DNA from: Gigantopelta aegis
Lineage: Eukaryota > Mollusca > Gastropoda > Neomphalida > Peltospiridae
DNA: 64,000 nt
Reading direction: 5' to 3'
Assembly (NCBI RefSeq): GCF_016097555.1
Contig: NC_054701.1
Location: 30,019,658 to 30,083,657, forward strand
The notes under the pieces are model-generated. The model worked only from the letters and a program-made list of their open reading frames with translations. It made no database searches and was not told the DNA's origin. The position numbers and the translations under genes are program-made. Position 1 is the stretch's first letter, and each line of letters opens with the position of its first letter. Shown here piece by piece: positions 12,201 through 22,239 of this stretch.

Positions 12201-14915
12201 GTGTGTTTACTTTATTATTTGTACTAAATTTTCATTGCATGATAATCACCCCTCCCACCACACACACCCATGCAATGGGACCATCCATCCATCCATCCAC
12301 CCATCTTCAATGACTTAAAATTAAATATACGCTGATTTTATATTTGAGAGTATACTATACAGTGGTCGAAATAGCTGATTTTATATTTGAGAATATACTA
12401 TACAGTGGTCGAAATAGCTGATTTTATATTTGAGAGTATACTATACAGTGGTCGAAATAGCTGATTTTATATATGAGAGTATACTATACAGTGGTCGAAA
12501 TAGCTAATTTTATATATGAGAGTATACTATACAGTGGTCGAAATAGCTGATTTTATATATGAGAGTATACTATACAGTGGTCGAAATATTGCCGGCCCGA
12601 CTGGTTTTTGCTGGTGAACATCACCATGGGCCAGGAAATGGATTTTTTCTGCTGTCCCATTGGACCATCAATTAATTATTTTATGTTTATACTTTATTAT
12701 CATGTTTAGTCCAGCAGGCTTTCGTTCAGTCCGGCAGAATTTGTTGCTTTTTGGACCAAATGTCCGGCAAGAATTTCAGCCAATTTAGACCCCTGCTCAG
12801 GGTTTCTGCCACAGGGTAAAACGGGTATGGCACCATAACCAAAATGTTTTGCAGATTTTTTTGTTTTGAAGTTAACCTTTTGACAAAAATTCAAAACTTA
12901 ATTGTTTCTTTTCTGCATGTATATTATAGACTAGAAACTCAGTATTGTACTTTAGTTTTAAATTGTTATTATAGAACTTTTAAAAAGAAATGTGAGACAT
13001 GTAGAGTTGAATTTATCTTACAGATAATTTTACAATATTGTGTGATTTATTTTTCAGTGGGCTGATTGTATTCAGGGATACCACATCTGTGCTGGTACAG
13101 CAGGGCTACTTTCCAAGTTATAATGTAGCGTAAGATCATATTCTTTTTCAAACTGTGGTCAAAGCAATTGAATATAAATGTAGTACCGGTACTTAGTGTT
13201 TGTATAAAGTGTTCTAACTGGCAGTAGCTAGTGGAAGTTTCTGTATTAACTCATTAGCTCAACACTGAACTCTTATACAGAGGGTCTTTGGTTCGAATCC
13301 CAGCAATGAAAGTTTATTTATTTGTTATGTTTATTGAAACAGTAATAATTTTATTTATAGAAAATAACTTGCTACATGGATTATTGTTTTTGCCTGGTGT
13401 ACTTTTTTTTTTTTTTTTTGAGGGGGGGGGGGGGGTTGCATTTTTGAAAGGCATGCTTGTTTCCTGAGAAAATATATTCATATTAAAAGATCTCCATATT
13501 AATCAAGTTGCTTATCAGTTTCAGTGTTGAATAATGTGTGAATACAACAGTAATTCAAAGAACTCATTTTAAATTTTAATATAACATGCTAAAAAAGATG
13601 GTTTGTGCAAACCCATAGAACTGTTCTGGTTATATGGTTTAAATAGCAACCCGTGTGATTGTACTATTTAGACCAATATGTTTAGGACAGACATAAAATA
13701 TTATGAGAAGGCTTACTGAGCCATAATTCAGGGCTTCTAGATTATGGTAGCCCCACTCCCATGGCTAATAATATTCAATGTTGGGCTTGTAAATAAGTAA
13801 CATTACCATGCCCGATGGCTAGTGAAATATTTTGGTCAAATGTTGCAGTTAAGTCTATTTTGTAAATATGAATGCCTGCCCCCAACCTCTAGCCCTCCTC
13901 CCAAAGTTAGTGTTTTTTGCTATATACATGTATCTCTCTCTTTAGGTGACATATTCGATTTTTACTATTATTTAGTAAAATTGTATTAACTTAAAGTAAA
14001 GTATGATTAGTGAATTTTTAATCGTGGCTGGTACATTTTGAAAATCACTGATCCCATGGCTAGTGGATTTGATAAACATTCTAGAAACCGTGCATAATTG
14101 GTTGTTTTTGTTGAAAATCTCACACCTTAATATCAGGCCTGTAGGAACAGGGGGAGGGGATAGGGGCACAGGCCTACTCTTTTGACAACGAAAAATAGAT
14201 GTTTTTTGGTCCTACTCTACATTAATCAAAATTAAAATAGGTCTTGTGCCCCCTCCCCCACCCCTCCATTAGAGGCTGTGGCCCCTACTCCAGACATTGT
14301 TCCTATGGGCCTGAATATTAATCTACCTTAGCAATGACTTGAGAGGATATCACTCCACCCTAACTTAATAATGATGGATGTGTATTTTGTTTTATGTATT
14401 TCTGAGTGTGATTTCTTTGTACCAGGTATTTCCCTGAAGTGTTCAATGCCAGCGGAGGACCTGAGAGTGTAAAGAAGTATGGAGACTGGTTCTCGTATGA
14501 TGGAACACCACGTGCCAAGATCTTCAAACGAGACCATGTCAAAGTGGGGGACCTCAAATCAATGCAGAAACTAATGAGGTAGTAATTACTTCAAGCAAGT
14601 TGAGGGGTTTTTTTTCTAAAATGTTTTGAACCTACTGATATGTATCTGAACTAAATTGAATAAATTGGCTTAAAATAGGATTATAGTTAAACCTGCCAAT
14701 AAAGATCATCAAAATGACTACAGAAAAGGAGCCTTCATCTTGAGGTGTTTAACATTAAAGTGTACACATGTACACACATACATATGGTTTATTTTTTTTT
14801 AAACAATATTTATTCATTTAAAATAAATGAAATGGATCGGCAAACAAGCTGTAGGCCTATGTAAATGCCTCTCCACATACATACATAGGTATGCATGCAC
14901 GCACGCACACCTGCA

Positions 14916-14946
<31 letters not shown>

Positions 14947-16810
14947 GCATGCACATGCACACACTCTCTCACACACACACACACGGACACACACACTCAT
15001 ACTATCATTACATCTAGTCTGTAGGCCACTGACTATAACATCAGGTGTCTGTAGACGTAACGTCCCCTACTGACTGTCAGTGTTTTAAATAATTTCATCT
15101 TGTTTTATTTATTAACAGGTACAATGACTTCCAGCATGATCCACTTGCCCGGTGTAACTGTACTCCACCCTACAGTGGCGAGAACGGAATCTCAGCTAGG
15201 TGTGATCTGAACCCGGCCAGTGGGACGTACCCGTTTGGTGCTCTAGGACATCGGGCACATGGAGGGACCGACATGAAGGTATCGTGGCAACACATTTTCT
15301 CTTGTCTTTCTACTTTAGTTAATAATAGAATCTATCACCATTGTGAGGTATAGATATGGCAATTCCAACCCGAAGGACAAAATGTTTTTTGTGAGGGCCG
15401 AAGTTTAATTACAGTAACAAAATATTAATTTTGTAAGCTACGTACGGTTTGTTTATTGATTAACAATTCGTAAAGATTTCACCTACAAACAATGAAACTC
15501 ATTTAATCATACGCTGAAAAATAAAGTCCATCTTATGCAACAACATAAAAATGCAACAACTTGTAATAAATGCAATAATGAATAAATGTAAAGTTGAAAA
15601 TATTAATTTGTTTAAATATTTTTAAAACAATGATACAACGTGAAACAGAATTTTGAAAACCATGAGTTATGACATCAATCGTCGTAAAACATGAGTTATG
15701 ATGTCACGCGTATGTAGAAATCGTCTAGCCCTCGGGTCGGACAGATTTATCTAGCCCTAGAGTCAGGCATATTTTTCTAGCACCATGCAAAAGCTGGATA
15801 ACCCTGTCCAGTGGGCAAGAATATTTTTTCTTACACTCCCGTTGGTGAGAACATCATTCATTGTATTACTGATTTAAAGACTGGCTGCACGTAGGTGATG
15901 ATCCAGTCACTACAGCCATACCATCCATTCAAATACAGGTACTGTGAAATAGGCATGATAGAAATTGATAGCTTTATAAGGGAACCTGAAAGTGATTACA
16001 TTGTGACACATACATGTAAGTGCAAGTGCCGTAAATGAGTTTGAGTTCGAAAAGACGTTTAAATTTATTTTAAACCTGTTTTTTGAGGATTTGTACTACA
16101 TAATTATGTGTCTGTTAAGATACCATTTATCTTACAACTCCTTTAAAAATGTATCTAACTTGCTTTTGCTTGTTAGATATGTTTTAAAACAACTCATTGT
16201 AGATCAGGTCATGTGAGGTCATAGGGCTTAACGTGCTCATTCAGGGCGAGCTGTTGTAGCACACGCCTGTCCTGGGTACATGTGTCGACTTACGCCGGCT
16301 CCTCTGTCCAGGACAGGAGCTCATTGTAAGATAATCTCCACTATTGTTTATTAATATAATGAAGACAATGGTGTTATCAGAAATCTTATTTTCATTGTCA
16401 ACTACTATAAAATATGTAATCGTGAATTTTTTCATTTCAACATGAAAAGCACCAAACAAATTAGATGAAGTTTGGTTTATTCTCCACTGCTTCCCATTTT
16501 AGGTGGTTAAGATTTTCAGTTTGGAACTGAGAAATTATTTAATCAGCAGAATTGATTTGTGATACATCCAGCAGGTTTCATGTTTATGAATACTAGTATT
16601 TGTATATTTTATATTAAAATTCTTATTTAAGTTTATAAAGAAATTTAAAATAAAATAATACAATACTAAAGCACTAAAAATAAAATCTGGAATATTTTTC
16701 ATTCAGCTATGAAATTTCCATCTCAAAATTGAAATGAAAGAAAAGTACATTTGGCTTGGTCAAATACTCAAGGACAATTTCTTTCAATTCATCATGTGCA
16801 CATGCACACG

Positions 16811-16848
<38 letters not shown>

Positions 16849-17139
16849 ATAATCTTCATTGATTTACCAGCTGAAGGTATGAAATGTCTGTGAAGCTGAA
16901 TCAATTTAATTTTTGTTTTTCAGTTAACATCTTTCGAACTGTTCAACAATGGGATGTCTTTCATTGCTATTTTAAGTCCAACCTATGACCAACAGGTGCC
17001 ATTCCAGTGGAGTAAAACAGACTTCCCTGTCGAAGAGTTCCCTCGTTTTGGACATCCAGACCTTTTTAAATTTCCAACCATGTTCTTCAATGGCTCAGCT
17101 CCTCTTAATTCATATCCCATTGAAGTAATAGCAGTTTAG
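3120..17139 (+). CDS. PLBD2: Phospholipase B-like 2 (PLBD2-type), gene A, 11 exons
   Basis: Exons: 3120-3292, 6402-6645, 7338-7432, 8028-8248, 9845-9933, 10298-10455, 11155-11250, 13058-13129, 14426-14578, 15119-15278, 16924-17139. They join in frame to 558 aa, near the usual PLBD length. The product is an N-terminal-nucleophile hydrolase-fold lysosomal glycoprotein. In this family autocleavage exposes a Cys, and amidase or phospholipase activity has been proposed. A hydrophobic signal peptide fills residues 1 to about 17. The nucleophile is C200 in GSGSCSALIK. PLBD2-type signatures are VSLETTIGN, FNSGTYNNEW, YGDWFSYDG, GENGISAR-DLNP and PFQWS. Sequons include NQT, NAS, NCT and NGS. The start is the ATG opening the signal peptide; the upstream in-frame GTG is unlikely. 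Oddity: Q217 stands where gene B and vertebrate relatives have His, so catalysis may differ. Gene B has the same intron phases. Confidence 0.92.
3471..3550. repeat. Short inverted-repeat (MITE-like) unit in gene A intron 1
   Basis: Near-perfect arms GACTGTAAGAGAGC (3485-3498) and GCTCTCATTACAGTC (3529-3543) flank about 30 bp. No target duplication was resolved. Confidence 0.45.
3930..4075. repeat. Palindromic hairpin 2 in gene A intron 1
   Basis: Outer arms share TACTGATTTTA-AAAA (3957 region against the complement near 4043-4060). Inner arms are GTATTACCC and GGGTAATAC around the loop GAGCGAGAGTGA. The left arm carries about 15 extra bases, so the stem is interrupted. Confidence 0.8.
5033..5155 (-). 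mobile_element. SINE head fragment (tRNA-derived)
   Basis: The minus strand reads as a tRNA-like head with an A-box-like TTAGTCAGTAGAG and a B-box-like GGATCAAACC. It resembles the head of the SINE at 8933-9234. No 3' tail is attached, so this is a fragment. Confidence 0.5.
5210..5338. repeat. Palindromic hairpin 3 in gene A intron 1
   Basis: About 125 bp fold back on themselves. The left arm begins AAGCTTGCCTGTCGTACCAT and its near-complement ends the right arm (ATGGTATGACAGGCAAGCT). The centre is GTATCTGAC, TCGCTTTCGCTCG, GTCAGATAC. Loop type and arm design match hairpin 2. Confidence 0.85.
6980..7158 (+). repeat. 32-bp tandem array carrying CRE sites (gene A intron 2)
   Basis: Six units of about 30-32 bp (CAGACTCAAGTTCAAA, then TGACGTCA, then CACACATA). 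Four units have the perfect palindrome TGACGTCA and the last two have TGATGTCA. It may be a CREB/ATF-binding enhancer or only a minisatellite; the sequence alone cannot decide. Confidence 0.8.
8028..8248 (+). CDS. PLBD2: Gene A exon 4: nucleophile Cys exon
   Basis: Carries VRGSGSCSALIKLLPGNKDL, with the predicted autocleavage site just before C200, and the following LYVSQDTW. Gene B and, from memory, human PLBD1 and PLBD2 have AH(N/S)(T/S)W here, so Gln replaces a conserved active-site His in gene A. The exon is bounded by TTTCAG|T and TCAG|GTATG, with phase 2 in and phase 1 out. Confidence 0.9.
8340..8577 (+). mobile_element. SINE family 1, 5'-truncated (tail type a)
   Basis: Lies in gene A intron 4. 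It lacks the tRNA-like head and begins at CTCGTTCCAGCCAGTG. The body includes GCATATAAAAGATCCC and the tail reads GTGTTGAGTGTGTCATTAAA followed by a T/C-rich end. Confidence 0.85.
8933..9234 (-). mobile_element. SINE with a different tRNA head and tail type b
   Basis: Antisense in gene A intron 4. On the minus strand the head reads GGGATTTAGCTCAGTCGG with a B-box-like GGATCGAACC. The tail is type b (about GACATCCA, then ATTAATTAATCAATGTG, then GTTTCATTAAA). The head differs from family 1 although body and tail are shared. Confidence 0.7.
9267..9580 (+). mobile_element. SINE family 1, full length (tail a), with TSD
   Basis: Begins GGGGCGAGACGTAGCCCAG (A-box region), has the B-box-like GGGATCGATCCC and ends with GTTAAATAAAACATTTCC(TTCC)n. 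Perfect 12-bp target-site duplications AGTTCATATTTT flank it (9255-9266 and 9581-9592). Confidence 0.92.
9658..9735 (+). repeat. (GTATT)n microsatellite
   Basis: Imperfect then regular pentanucleotide repeat in gene A intron 4, just after a SINE. Confidence 0.9.
10107..10230 (+). repeat. (ATAAT)n and (TG)n/(TC)n microsatellites
   Basis: A pentanucleotide ATAAT run (about 10107-10147) is followed by TCTC- and TG-rich simple repeats in gene A intron 5. Confidence 0.85.
10555..10798 (+). mobile_element. SINE family 1, 5'-truncated, with TSD
   Basis: Starts within the body at CTCGCTCCAGCCAGTG and ends in the type-a tail plus (TTCC)n. The 11-bp duplication CTGTTGAAACA (10544-10554 and 10799-10809) shows it inserted already truncated. 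Located in gene A intron 6. Confidence 0.9.
11372..11694 (+). mobile_element. SINE family 1, full length, with TSD
   Basis: Head GGCGGGATGTAGCCCAGTG, type-a tail. The duplication TTCATCTGT(C/G)CAA flanks it at 11359-11371 and 11695-11707. Its 3' duplication was later reused as a target by the next SINE. Gene A intron 7. Confidence 0.9.
11712..12092 (+). mobile_element. SINE family 2, full length, with TSD
   Basis: Head about CGGTGGCGTCGTGG with the B-box GGTTCGGATCCC. The body shares AAAAGATCCCTTGCTGC and the type-a tail with family 1. TSD CTGTGCAAAATT lies at 11700-11711 and 12093-12104. It landed in the 3' duplication of the SINE at 11372-11694, so it is the younger of the two. Confidence 0.92.
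12329..12589 (+). repeat. 43-bp tandem array (gene A intron 7)
   Basis: Six copies of a unit beginning AGCTGATTTTATATTTGAGA and ending CAGTGGTCGAAAT. Copies differ at only a few positions, so the array is recent or homogenised. Confidence 0.9.
12790..12845 (+). repeat. Dispersed repeat (CAGGGTTTCTGCCA type), copy 1
   Basis: The stretch around AGGGTTTCTGCCACAGGG, then GGTATGGCACCATAACC, recurs on the opposite strand at 52143-52195 in gene B intron 5. The element family is unknown to me. Confidence 0.5.
13244..13318 (+). other. tRNA-like relic
   Basis: ATTAGCTCAACACTGAAC resembles an A box and GGTTCGAATCCC is a perfect B box, but the cloverleaf stems are not evident. It is best read as a decayed SINE head or tRNA pseudogene in gene A intron 8. 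Confidence 0.35.
14918..15000 (+). repeat. (AC)n microsatellite
   Basis: Interrupted CA repeat in gene A intron 9. Open frames across it on both strands are repeat artefacts. Confidence 0.9.
16118..16206 (+). repeat. Dispersed repeat, copy 2 (unknown family)
   Basis: Matches 884-969. Here it lies in gene A intron 10 and is followed by AGATCAGGTCATGTGAGG instead of a poly-G run. Confidence 0.6.
16816..16847 (+). repeat. (AC)n microsatellite
   Basis: CA dinucleotide run about 75 bp before exon 11 of gene A. Confidence 0.9.
16924..17139 (+). CDS. PLBD2: Gene A exon 11: C-terminal exon
   Basis: Encodes LTSFELFNNGMSFIAILSPT, then DQQVPFQWSK, GHPDLFKF and a C-terminus ending IEVIAV before TAG. 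PTxDQ-PPFQWS and GxPDLxxF are family-typical C-terminal motifs. Confidence 0.9.
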   Translation, partial: LTSFELFNNGMSFIAILSPTYDQQVPFQWSKTDFPVEEFPRFGHPDLFKFPTMFFNGSAPLNSYPIEVIAV

Positions 17140-17206
17140 TTCAAAGATTTACCAGTTGCTATGGTGACCAAATTTCTTTAATAAATTTGCACAATATATT
17201 CTTTTA

Positions 17207-17264
17207 CCGACGCGATATAATCATAAATAAAATGTGTTGAGTGTGTCGTTAAATAAAATATTTC
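17207..17264 (+). mobile_element. Very short SINE tail insertion in the gene A 3' UTR
   Basis: Only the type-a tail (ATAAATAAAATGTGTTGAG to TTAAATAAAATATTTC) is present, flanked by imperfect duplications CAATATA(T/C)TCTTTT. It brings extra AATAAA motifs into the 3' UTR 70-120 bp after the stop. Confidence 0.8.
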
Positions 17265-17407
17265 CAATATACTCTTTTTAATTCAAGGATAGTCCAGTTG
17301 CCATGATCACTGTAAATTATATTTTGTTAAATTATTTGTATAAAAATGTTTGTATTATATATTGTATATTTTTTTATACCACTGTTGTTAAAAATGTATT
17401 GCCATGT

Positions 17408-17413
17408 AATAAA
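17408..17413 (+). promoter_or_regulatory. Polyadenylation signal, gene A
   Basis: AATAAA in GTAATAAACTTGATTTGCC, about 270 bp after the stop codon. Earlier AATAAA copies occur at 17180-17185 and in the SINE tail, so alternative poly(A) sites are possible. Confidence 0.5.
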
Positions 17414-17663
17414 CTTGATTTGCCACACCAAGCTTGTATATATTAAATTTTATATAATTTACATATATATTTTTGTATTTTAACATGTACAGGTAGAGGG
17501 TACTTACAAATTGCAACAATCATTAAAGATATGGTCCTAAGTTTGCTGCAACTGTAGAATGTTTCTGATACATAGGTACATGATGACAGGATAATCCTCG
17601 GTTCCTATAATACAGTTACTGTATATTTAGCCAAAATGATACGGTTACTGTATATTTAGCCAC

Positions 17664-17907
17664 CCCGTCTGTGGGGCCATTGGGCTAATTCTCGTTCCAG
17701 CCAGTGCACCAGTACTAGTATATCAAAGGCCATGGTATGTGCTATCCTGTCTATGGGATGGTGCATACAAAAGATACCTTGCTACTAATGGGAAAATGTA
17801 GCAGGTTTCCTCTCTAACACTATATGTAAAGATTACCAATTGTTTGACATCCAATAGGCAATGATTAATAAATCAATGTGGTCTAGTGGTGTCGTTAAAA
17901 AAAAAAA
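17664..17907 (+). mobile_element. SINE family 1 body with tail type b
   Basis: Begins near GTGGGGCCATTGGGCTAAT and ends GTGGTCTAGTGGTGTCGTTA plus an A-run. Likely TSD GTAT(A/C)TTTAGCCA on both sides. Confidence 0.8.
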
Positions 17908-18345
17908 GAGTATCTTTAGCCATTATTGTCATTGTTGGCAAGTATGTGGAAGTTAGTTTGTCACCAAGTCCCAAACTGCATCTTTTTATGAGTGGAAAAA
18001 AAAAGACAAAAAGACGTTTTATGTTATTCATTTGAAAGTTGACATTTTTACCTGGGTACCACTTTAATAGTTGACATTTTGACTATTGACATTTTTTCTG
18101 CCAACATTTTGAGTGTTGATGTTTTGACTATGACATTTAAACAATTTTATTCTACATCACTTTTATAATTCTGCAAAAATCAACAGACCGACACATCAAA
18201 CTTTGATGTAAACTACTTGTATGAACAAGAAATGTGTTGTAAAGTATGATGATTTTTATATAGAAAGCATGTATTAATAAAGGAATTCCACTTTTAAAAC
18301 CCCCCCCAGCAAACCCCAGCATTTTGCTGAAACACTCTCCCACAC

Positions 18346-18347
<2 letters not shown>

Positions 18348-18380
<33 letters not shown>

Positions 18381-18400
18381 CCCCCCCCCCCCCCCCCCCC
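18348..18400 (+). repeat. Poly-C tract
   Basis: About 50 bases of almost pure C with a single T interruption, directly upstream of the LINE fossil. It is the longest homopolymer in the window. Confidence 0.9.
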
Positions 18401-18537
18401 GAAATGTCTGATAACCTGTCAGTACTGTTTTTGTTTTGTTTTATTTTGTTTCAATACAACCTAAACAAAAATTGTATTAACTTTGTATTATCTCGAGTTA
18501 TCACCTTATTTGTTTTTCCACACACTTTTTTTTCGGA

Positions 18538-20040
18538 ATGCCTCAAGATATTGAGCTGACAAAAGTCATGGCAGTCTTCATGGATCTCTCAAAGGCCTTT
18601 GACAAGGTCTGGAAGAATGCACTCCTGCTGAAGCTGCTGAATGCAGGAATAGTAAGCAAAATGTACAGCTGGATCAAGAGTTGCCTGCAACACCGAACAG
18701 CCAAAGTAAAACTGAATGGATGTCTGAGCCACCTCATAAGATCAAGCAAGGTGTACCACAAGGTAGTGTCGTATCTCCAACTCTCTTCAGTCTTCATCAA
18801 TGACATCACTGAAAATCTGTCCAAGCATGTCTCTAGGGCACTTCATGCTGATGATCTCGCAATCTGGAATGCAGCAGAAAACGCCAACACTGCCACAATC
18901 CGCATGCAAGATGCTTTGAATTCTATCCGCAAATGGGCATCAGACTGGTGTGTCACTATAAACAGCAAAAGACTGTAGCCACCTGTTTCTCTCTCTCTAC
19001 TACAAAGGAAACCTTCAAGTTGACTATCGGTGGAAAAGAGTTACCCCAGGAGAATGCCCCGACTTATCTCGGAATCAGGCTAGACAAACGGTTAACGTGG
19101 AACCCATACATAAAAGAGGTTGAGAACAGAACCACAAGAAAAGTCTCTCTCATGAAAAAGTTGGCAGGCACCAAATGGGGAGCAAACGGCAAGATCCTAC
19201 AAGTGTACACAGGAGCTGTAAGACCTGCTATGGAGTACGGATCATCAGCCTGGGCAACTGCTGCAAAGACAAACTCCAACAGACTGACAAAGATACAGAA
19301 CACAGGAATGTGCCTTATAACAGGTGGCATGAAAACCACTCCAATCAGTGCACTGGAACAAACAACAGGACTGCTGCCACTAGACACACGAAGAGAGGAG
19401 AAACTCTTTAATCATAGCCGAGAAACTAAAGAGGCTTTCATCTCGCCCAGCACATCAGCAATTCCCAAGAGCGAACAAAAAACGTTTAAAACGAAGCAAC
19501 ATAAACCATCTTGCCAGATAGCTTAGACACACTCTGATATCGTACCAAGGGAAATGCTTCAAGACAAGTACAAACACCTCACAGTGGACCCATGTCTACA
19601 CAGATTGGTCAGCTGAAGAGGCAGTGAAGAAAGCTGGTAGTGGTGTTCACGAAAGATTTACTGATGGACGAGTAACTTCCAGATCATACGCATCAGGAAA
19701 ACAGTTAACAAACTTCAGAGCAGAAACAAATGCCCTTCTTCAAGCCACCAGAATCATCAATTTGGAGAATCCACTTCCATAACATGTTGTGTTCCTGACA
19801 GATTGTAAATCCTTCACTCAGAGCATACAGTTTACCTGAAGAAAACCTAGTAATAACAGTTCAACAGGGACTGGCTGACCTTTCTCTACACATGCAAGTT
19901 GTAGTCCAGTGGGTTCCAGCACATTGTGGTATTGCAGGGAATGAACATGCTGACAGGCTGGCAAAAAGGAGGGAAGCACAATGGAACAGCCAAATCATCC
20001 AATCTCCTTCAGAGAAACAAAAAACATAATTAAAACTACA
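18538..20040 (+). pseudogene. LINE (RNase H-bearing non-LTR retrotransposon) fossil: RT and RNase H
   Basis: RT motifs are visible: FMDLSKAFDKVW, then a palm motif read as HADD (18851 region) in place of the usual YADD, then APTYLGIRLDKRLTW and the YTGAVRPAMEYGSSAW-type C-terminus. A downstream frame (19585-20035) shows RNase H motifs TDW, NFRAETNAL, LTDCKS and VQWVPAHCGIAGNEHADRLA. Compensating frameshifts near the VPQGSVVSPTLF motif (about 18750-18790) and later stops break it. The 5' part (ORF1, endonuclease) is missing. The RNase H motifs suggest the I/Jockey-like group, clade unassigned. Confidence 0.85.
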
Positions 20041-20511
20041 TTCCCTCGAATATTTTTATTATTTAAGCATATAGAACAGAAAATCCAATTACGTTTGGTG
20101 CATATATGACGCCGCACTCCGCATTGGTTTCACTACGCTGGCTTATCCAGGTCAAAAACAGCCATGATTTTGAAAGTGGAACACTTTTGACGGGCTCGTA
20201 CTGATCTCGGTTTTCATTGGCTTATCACAAGTATAGAATTCCCCAACAAGAGATCACGTGAGATTTCGCAAATTTTGAACAAATTTAACTGTCTTGATTG
20301 AGGGGTCGTCTCATATCTCCAAAACATATTTATATCCATAGAGGTATGGTACAACGCCTTTCCAGGGGTCGGTGAGTACGGGGTGTACTGATTACGTAAT
20401 AACGCTCTGGGTAGAGGAAGAGGGTACTGTGTTCGATTTACGTAACATTTTTCAAGACTATATGTTATTTGTATTCAGTACTTAGACCTAAAAAGGTATT
20501 TTTTTTTGGAA

Positions 20512-20967
20512 ATGCGCGGTCAGTCTAGGATCGATCCCCATCGGCGGGTATACAAAAAGACCATGGTATGTGATATCCTGTCTGTGGGATGGTACATATA
20601 AACGATCCCTTGTTAAAAAAAATGTAGCGGGTTTCCAAGGCGCGTATGCAGGGATTTCAGCGGAGTTGGGGTTATAGACTGTTAAGCGAAGTTTATATGG
20701 GGCTATGCTCCCCAATAAAATACATTTCAAATTTTTTTTTAAGCTTGGGCAAGTAAGGGTTTCGACCTCCAATACCCTTACCCTGAACATGCACCTGATT
20801 CCTCTCTAAGATTATATGTCAAAATTACCAAATGTTAGACATCCAACAACAGATGGAAATAAGGATAGGATGTTTTATTTAACGACGCACTCAACACATT
20901 TTATTTACGGTTGTATGGGGTCGGATGATTATTAAATCAATATGCTTTATCTTTGATGTCGTTACCC
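20512..20967 (+). mobile_element. SINE family 1 (tail b), broken by two insertions
   Basis: Head and body pieces (20512-20637, with ATGCGCGGTCAGTC and GATCGATCCCCATC) continue at 20808-20850 and again at 20931-20967 (tail b). The interruptions are an unclassified piece (20638-20807) and an antisense type-a SINE tail (20864-20930). Confidence 0.65.
20864..20930 (-). mobile_element. SINE tail (type a), antisense, nested
   Basis: GTTTTATTTAACGACGCACTC followed by ATTTTATTTACGGTTGTATG is the reverse complement of the type-a SINE tail. It sits inside a type-b SINE, so it is the later arrival. Confidence 0.8.
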
Positions 20968-20985
20968 CCCCCCCCCCCCCCCCCC
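20966..20985 (+). repeat. Poly-C tract
   Basis: About 20 C directly after the type-b SINE tail. Confidence 0.9.
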
Positions 20986-21511
20986 ATCTCCCTGAACTAT
21001 ACCCTTTCCAATCGAAATAATATTTATTTGAATTTGTCGATTTTAACACGTAAAATTAAGAAAACGTTCATTGTCTACTTTAGTATATTTTATTTTAAAA
21101 ATATATACATGATTAATGTGTTACTAAACTTTGAAAGTTCTACTAACACTTTATAAAATATCAATTCTGAAATAGGAAGGTACGACTGTCGATAATACGT
21201 TGTCACGGTCAAACCGATTTTAACTAAAGACTAGTACCGTATCCTCAACCGAACGTTCTTCGTACAGCGCAAGATTTCTCTTTTAATTTTTTCAGACGAA
21301 CCCTACAATTTGAAATCGGCAAACGCACGTGCTAACTGAAACTGACAACAGGCTGTCGTTTGTGCTTTGCCGAACTATGGCGGCACAGGCGACGAATCAA
21401 GCTTATACGTTTGACGATATCCGTTCATAGCGAACACACACAACTTTTTTAAAAAGTGCATTTGAGCTTGTATTTCACATTTGTACATGATGTTATACTA
21501 TGGTAACCAGA

Positions 21512-21914
21512 GAATGTAACTTTAAGAGAAAGTTCCGATGCCCCCACGCTACAACCAAGTATTCAATCCATCATCTGGAGAGATACCAAGAGACAACCAT
21601 TTTCAGACTAAGAACCGGTCACTGCCATCTCAGATCCCATATGTACCGCCTGAAACTGGCAGACACTGATGAATGTCCATGTCAAACAGGACCACAGTCC
21701 CATCCTGCAATTCAGCTCCCTCTACAATGAATTCAGGATAAAGCACTGGCGGAATGGAGCAACACTGGCTGTCAAGCTTTGGGGTTCCAAAGAAGACCTG
21801 ACAGAGACAGCGTTTTTTTATCACTACAACCGGACTCCAAATCTAAATCATGATCAACTATAGATTGAAAGCAGAAGAAGAAGAAGAAGAAGAAGAAGAA
21901 GAAGAAGAAGAAGA
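21512..21914 (+). pseudogene. LINE C-terminal end and (GAA)n tail
   Basis: Frames read FRCPHATTKYSIHHLERYQE, TIFRLRTGHCHLRSHMYRL, ADTDECPC and LQFSSLYNEF, then KLWGSKEDL and FYHYN. These are the zinc-knuckle-like C-terminal region typical after RNase H in this LINE type (compare 48880-49200). A frame change separates the pieces. It ends in an (AGA)n microsatellite (about 21872-21914), a likely 3' tail. Probably the continuation of the fossil at 18538-20040. Confidence 0.65.
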
Positions 21915-22239
21915 AAAATTGAGCTGACTTTTTTGTATAGCGTTATTAAGTACTATTGCAGATCAAATATGAATTTTATGGCGATATTCCCATTTTTGCA
22001 GAGTTATGGCCCTTGAACCTAGGAGATACGAAAATATGTTGGGCCCAGTAGAGAACATGCCTTATTTTAACGGTGCTCAGAATGTGTTATCATGTGGTCT
22101 CCATTTATTATGTCGAAGGCTCAGCATATTAACTGTCATTATCAAGTATTTTTGGCCACACAGTCCTGATGCAGAATTCCAGTGCTCGGCATAAATCAAG
22201 ATCTCGAGATACAAAATCCTTATATTCAACATTAAATGT

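Larger units (their letters stand above)
20041..21510. other. Probable insert splitting the LINE fossil
   Basis: The LINE frame stops matching after FRETKNIIKT, and a fitting C-terminal part resumes at about 21530. The sequence between contains SINE mosaics (20512-20967), a poly-C run and unclassified DNA. That this is one or more insertions into the LINE is inference; no clean target duplication was found. Confidence 0.5.
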
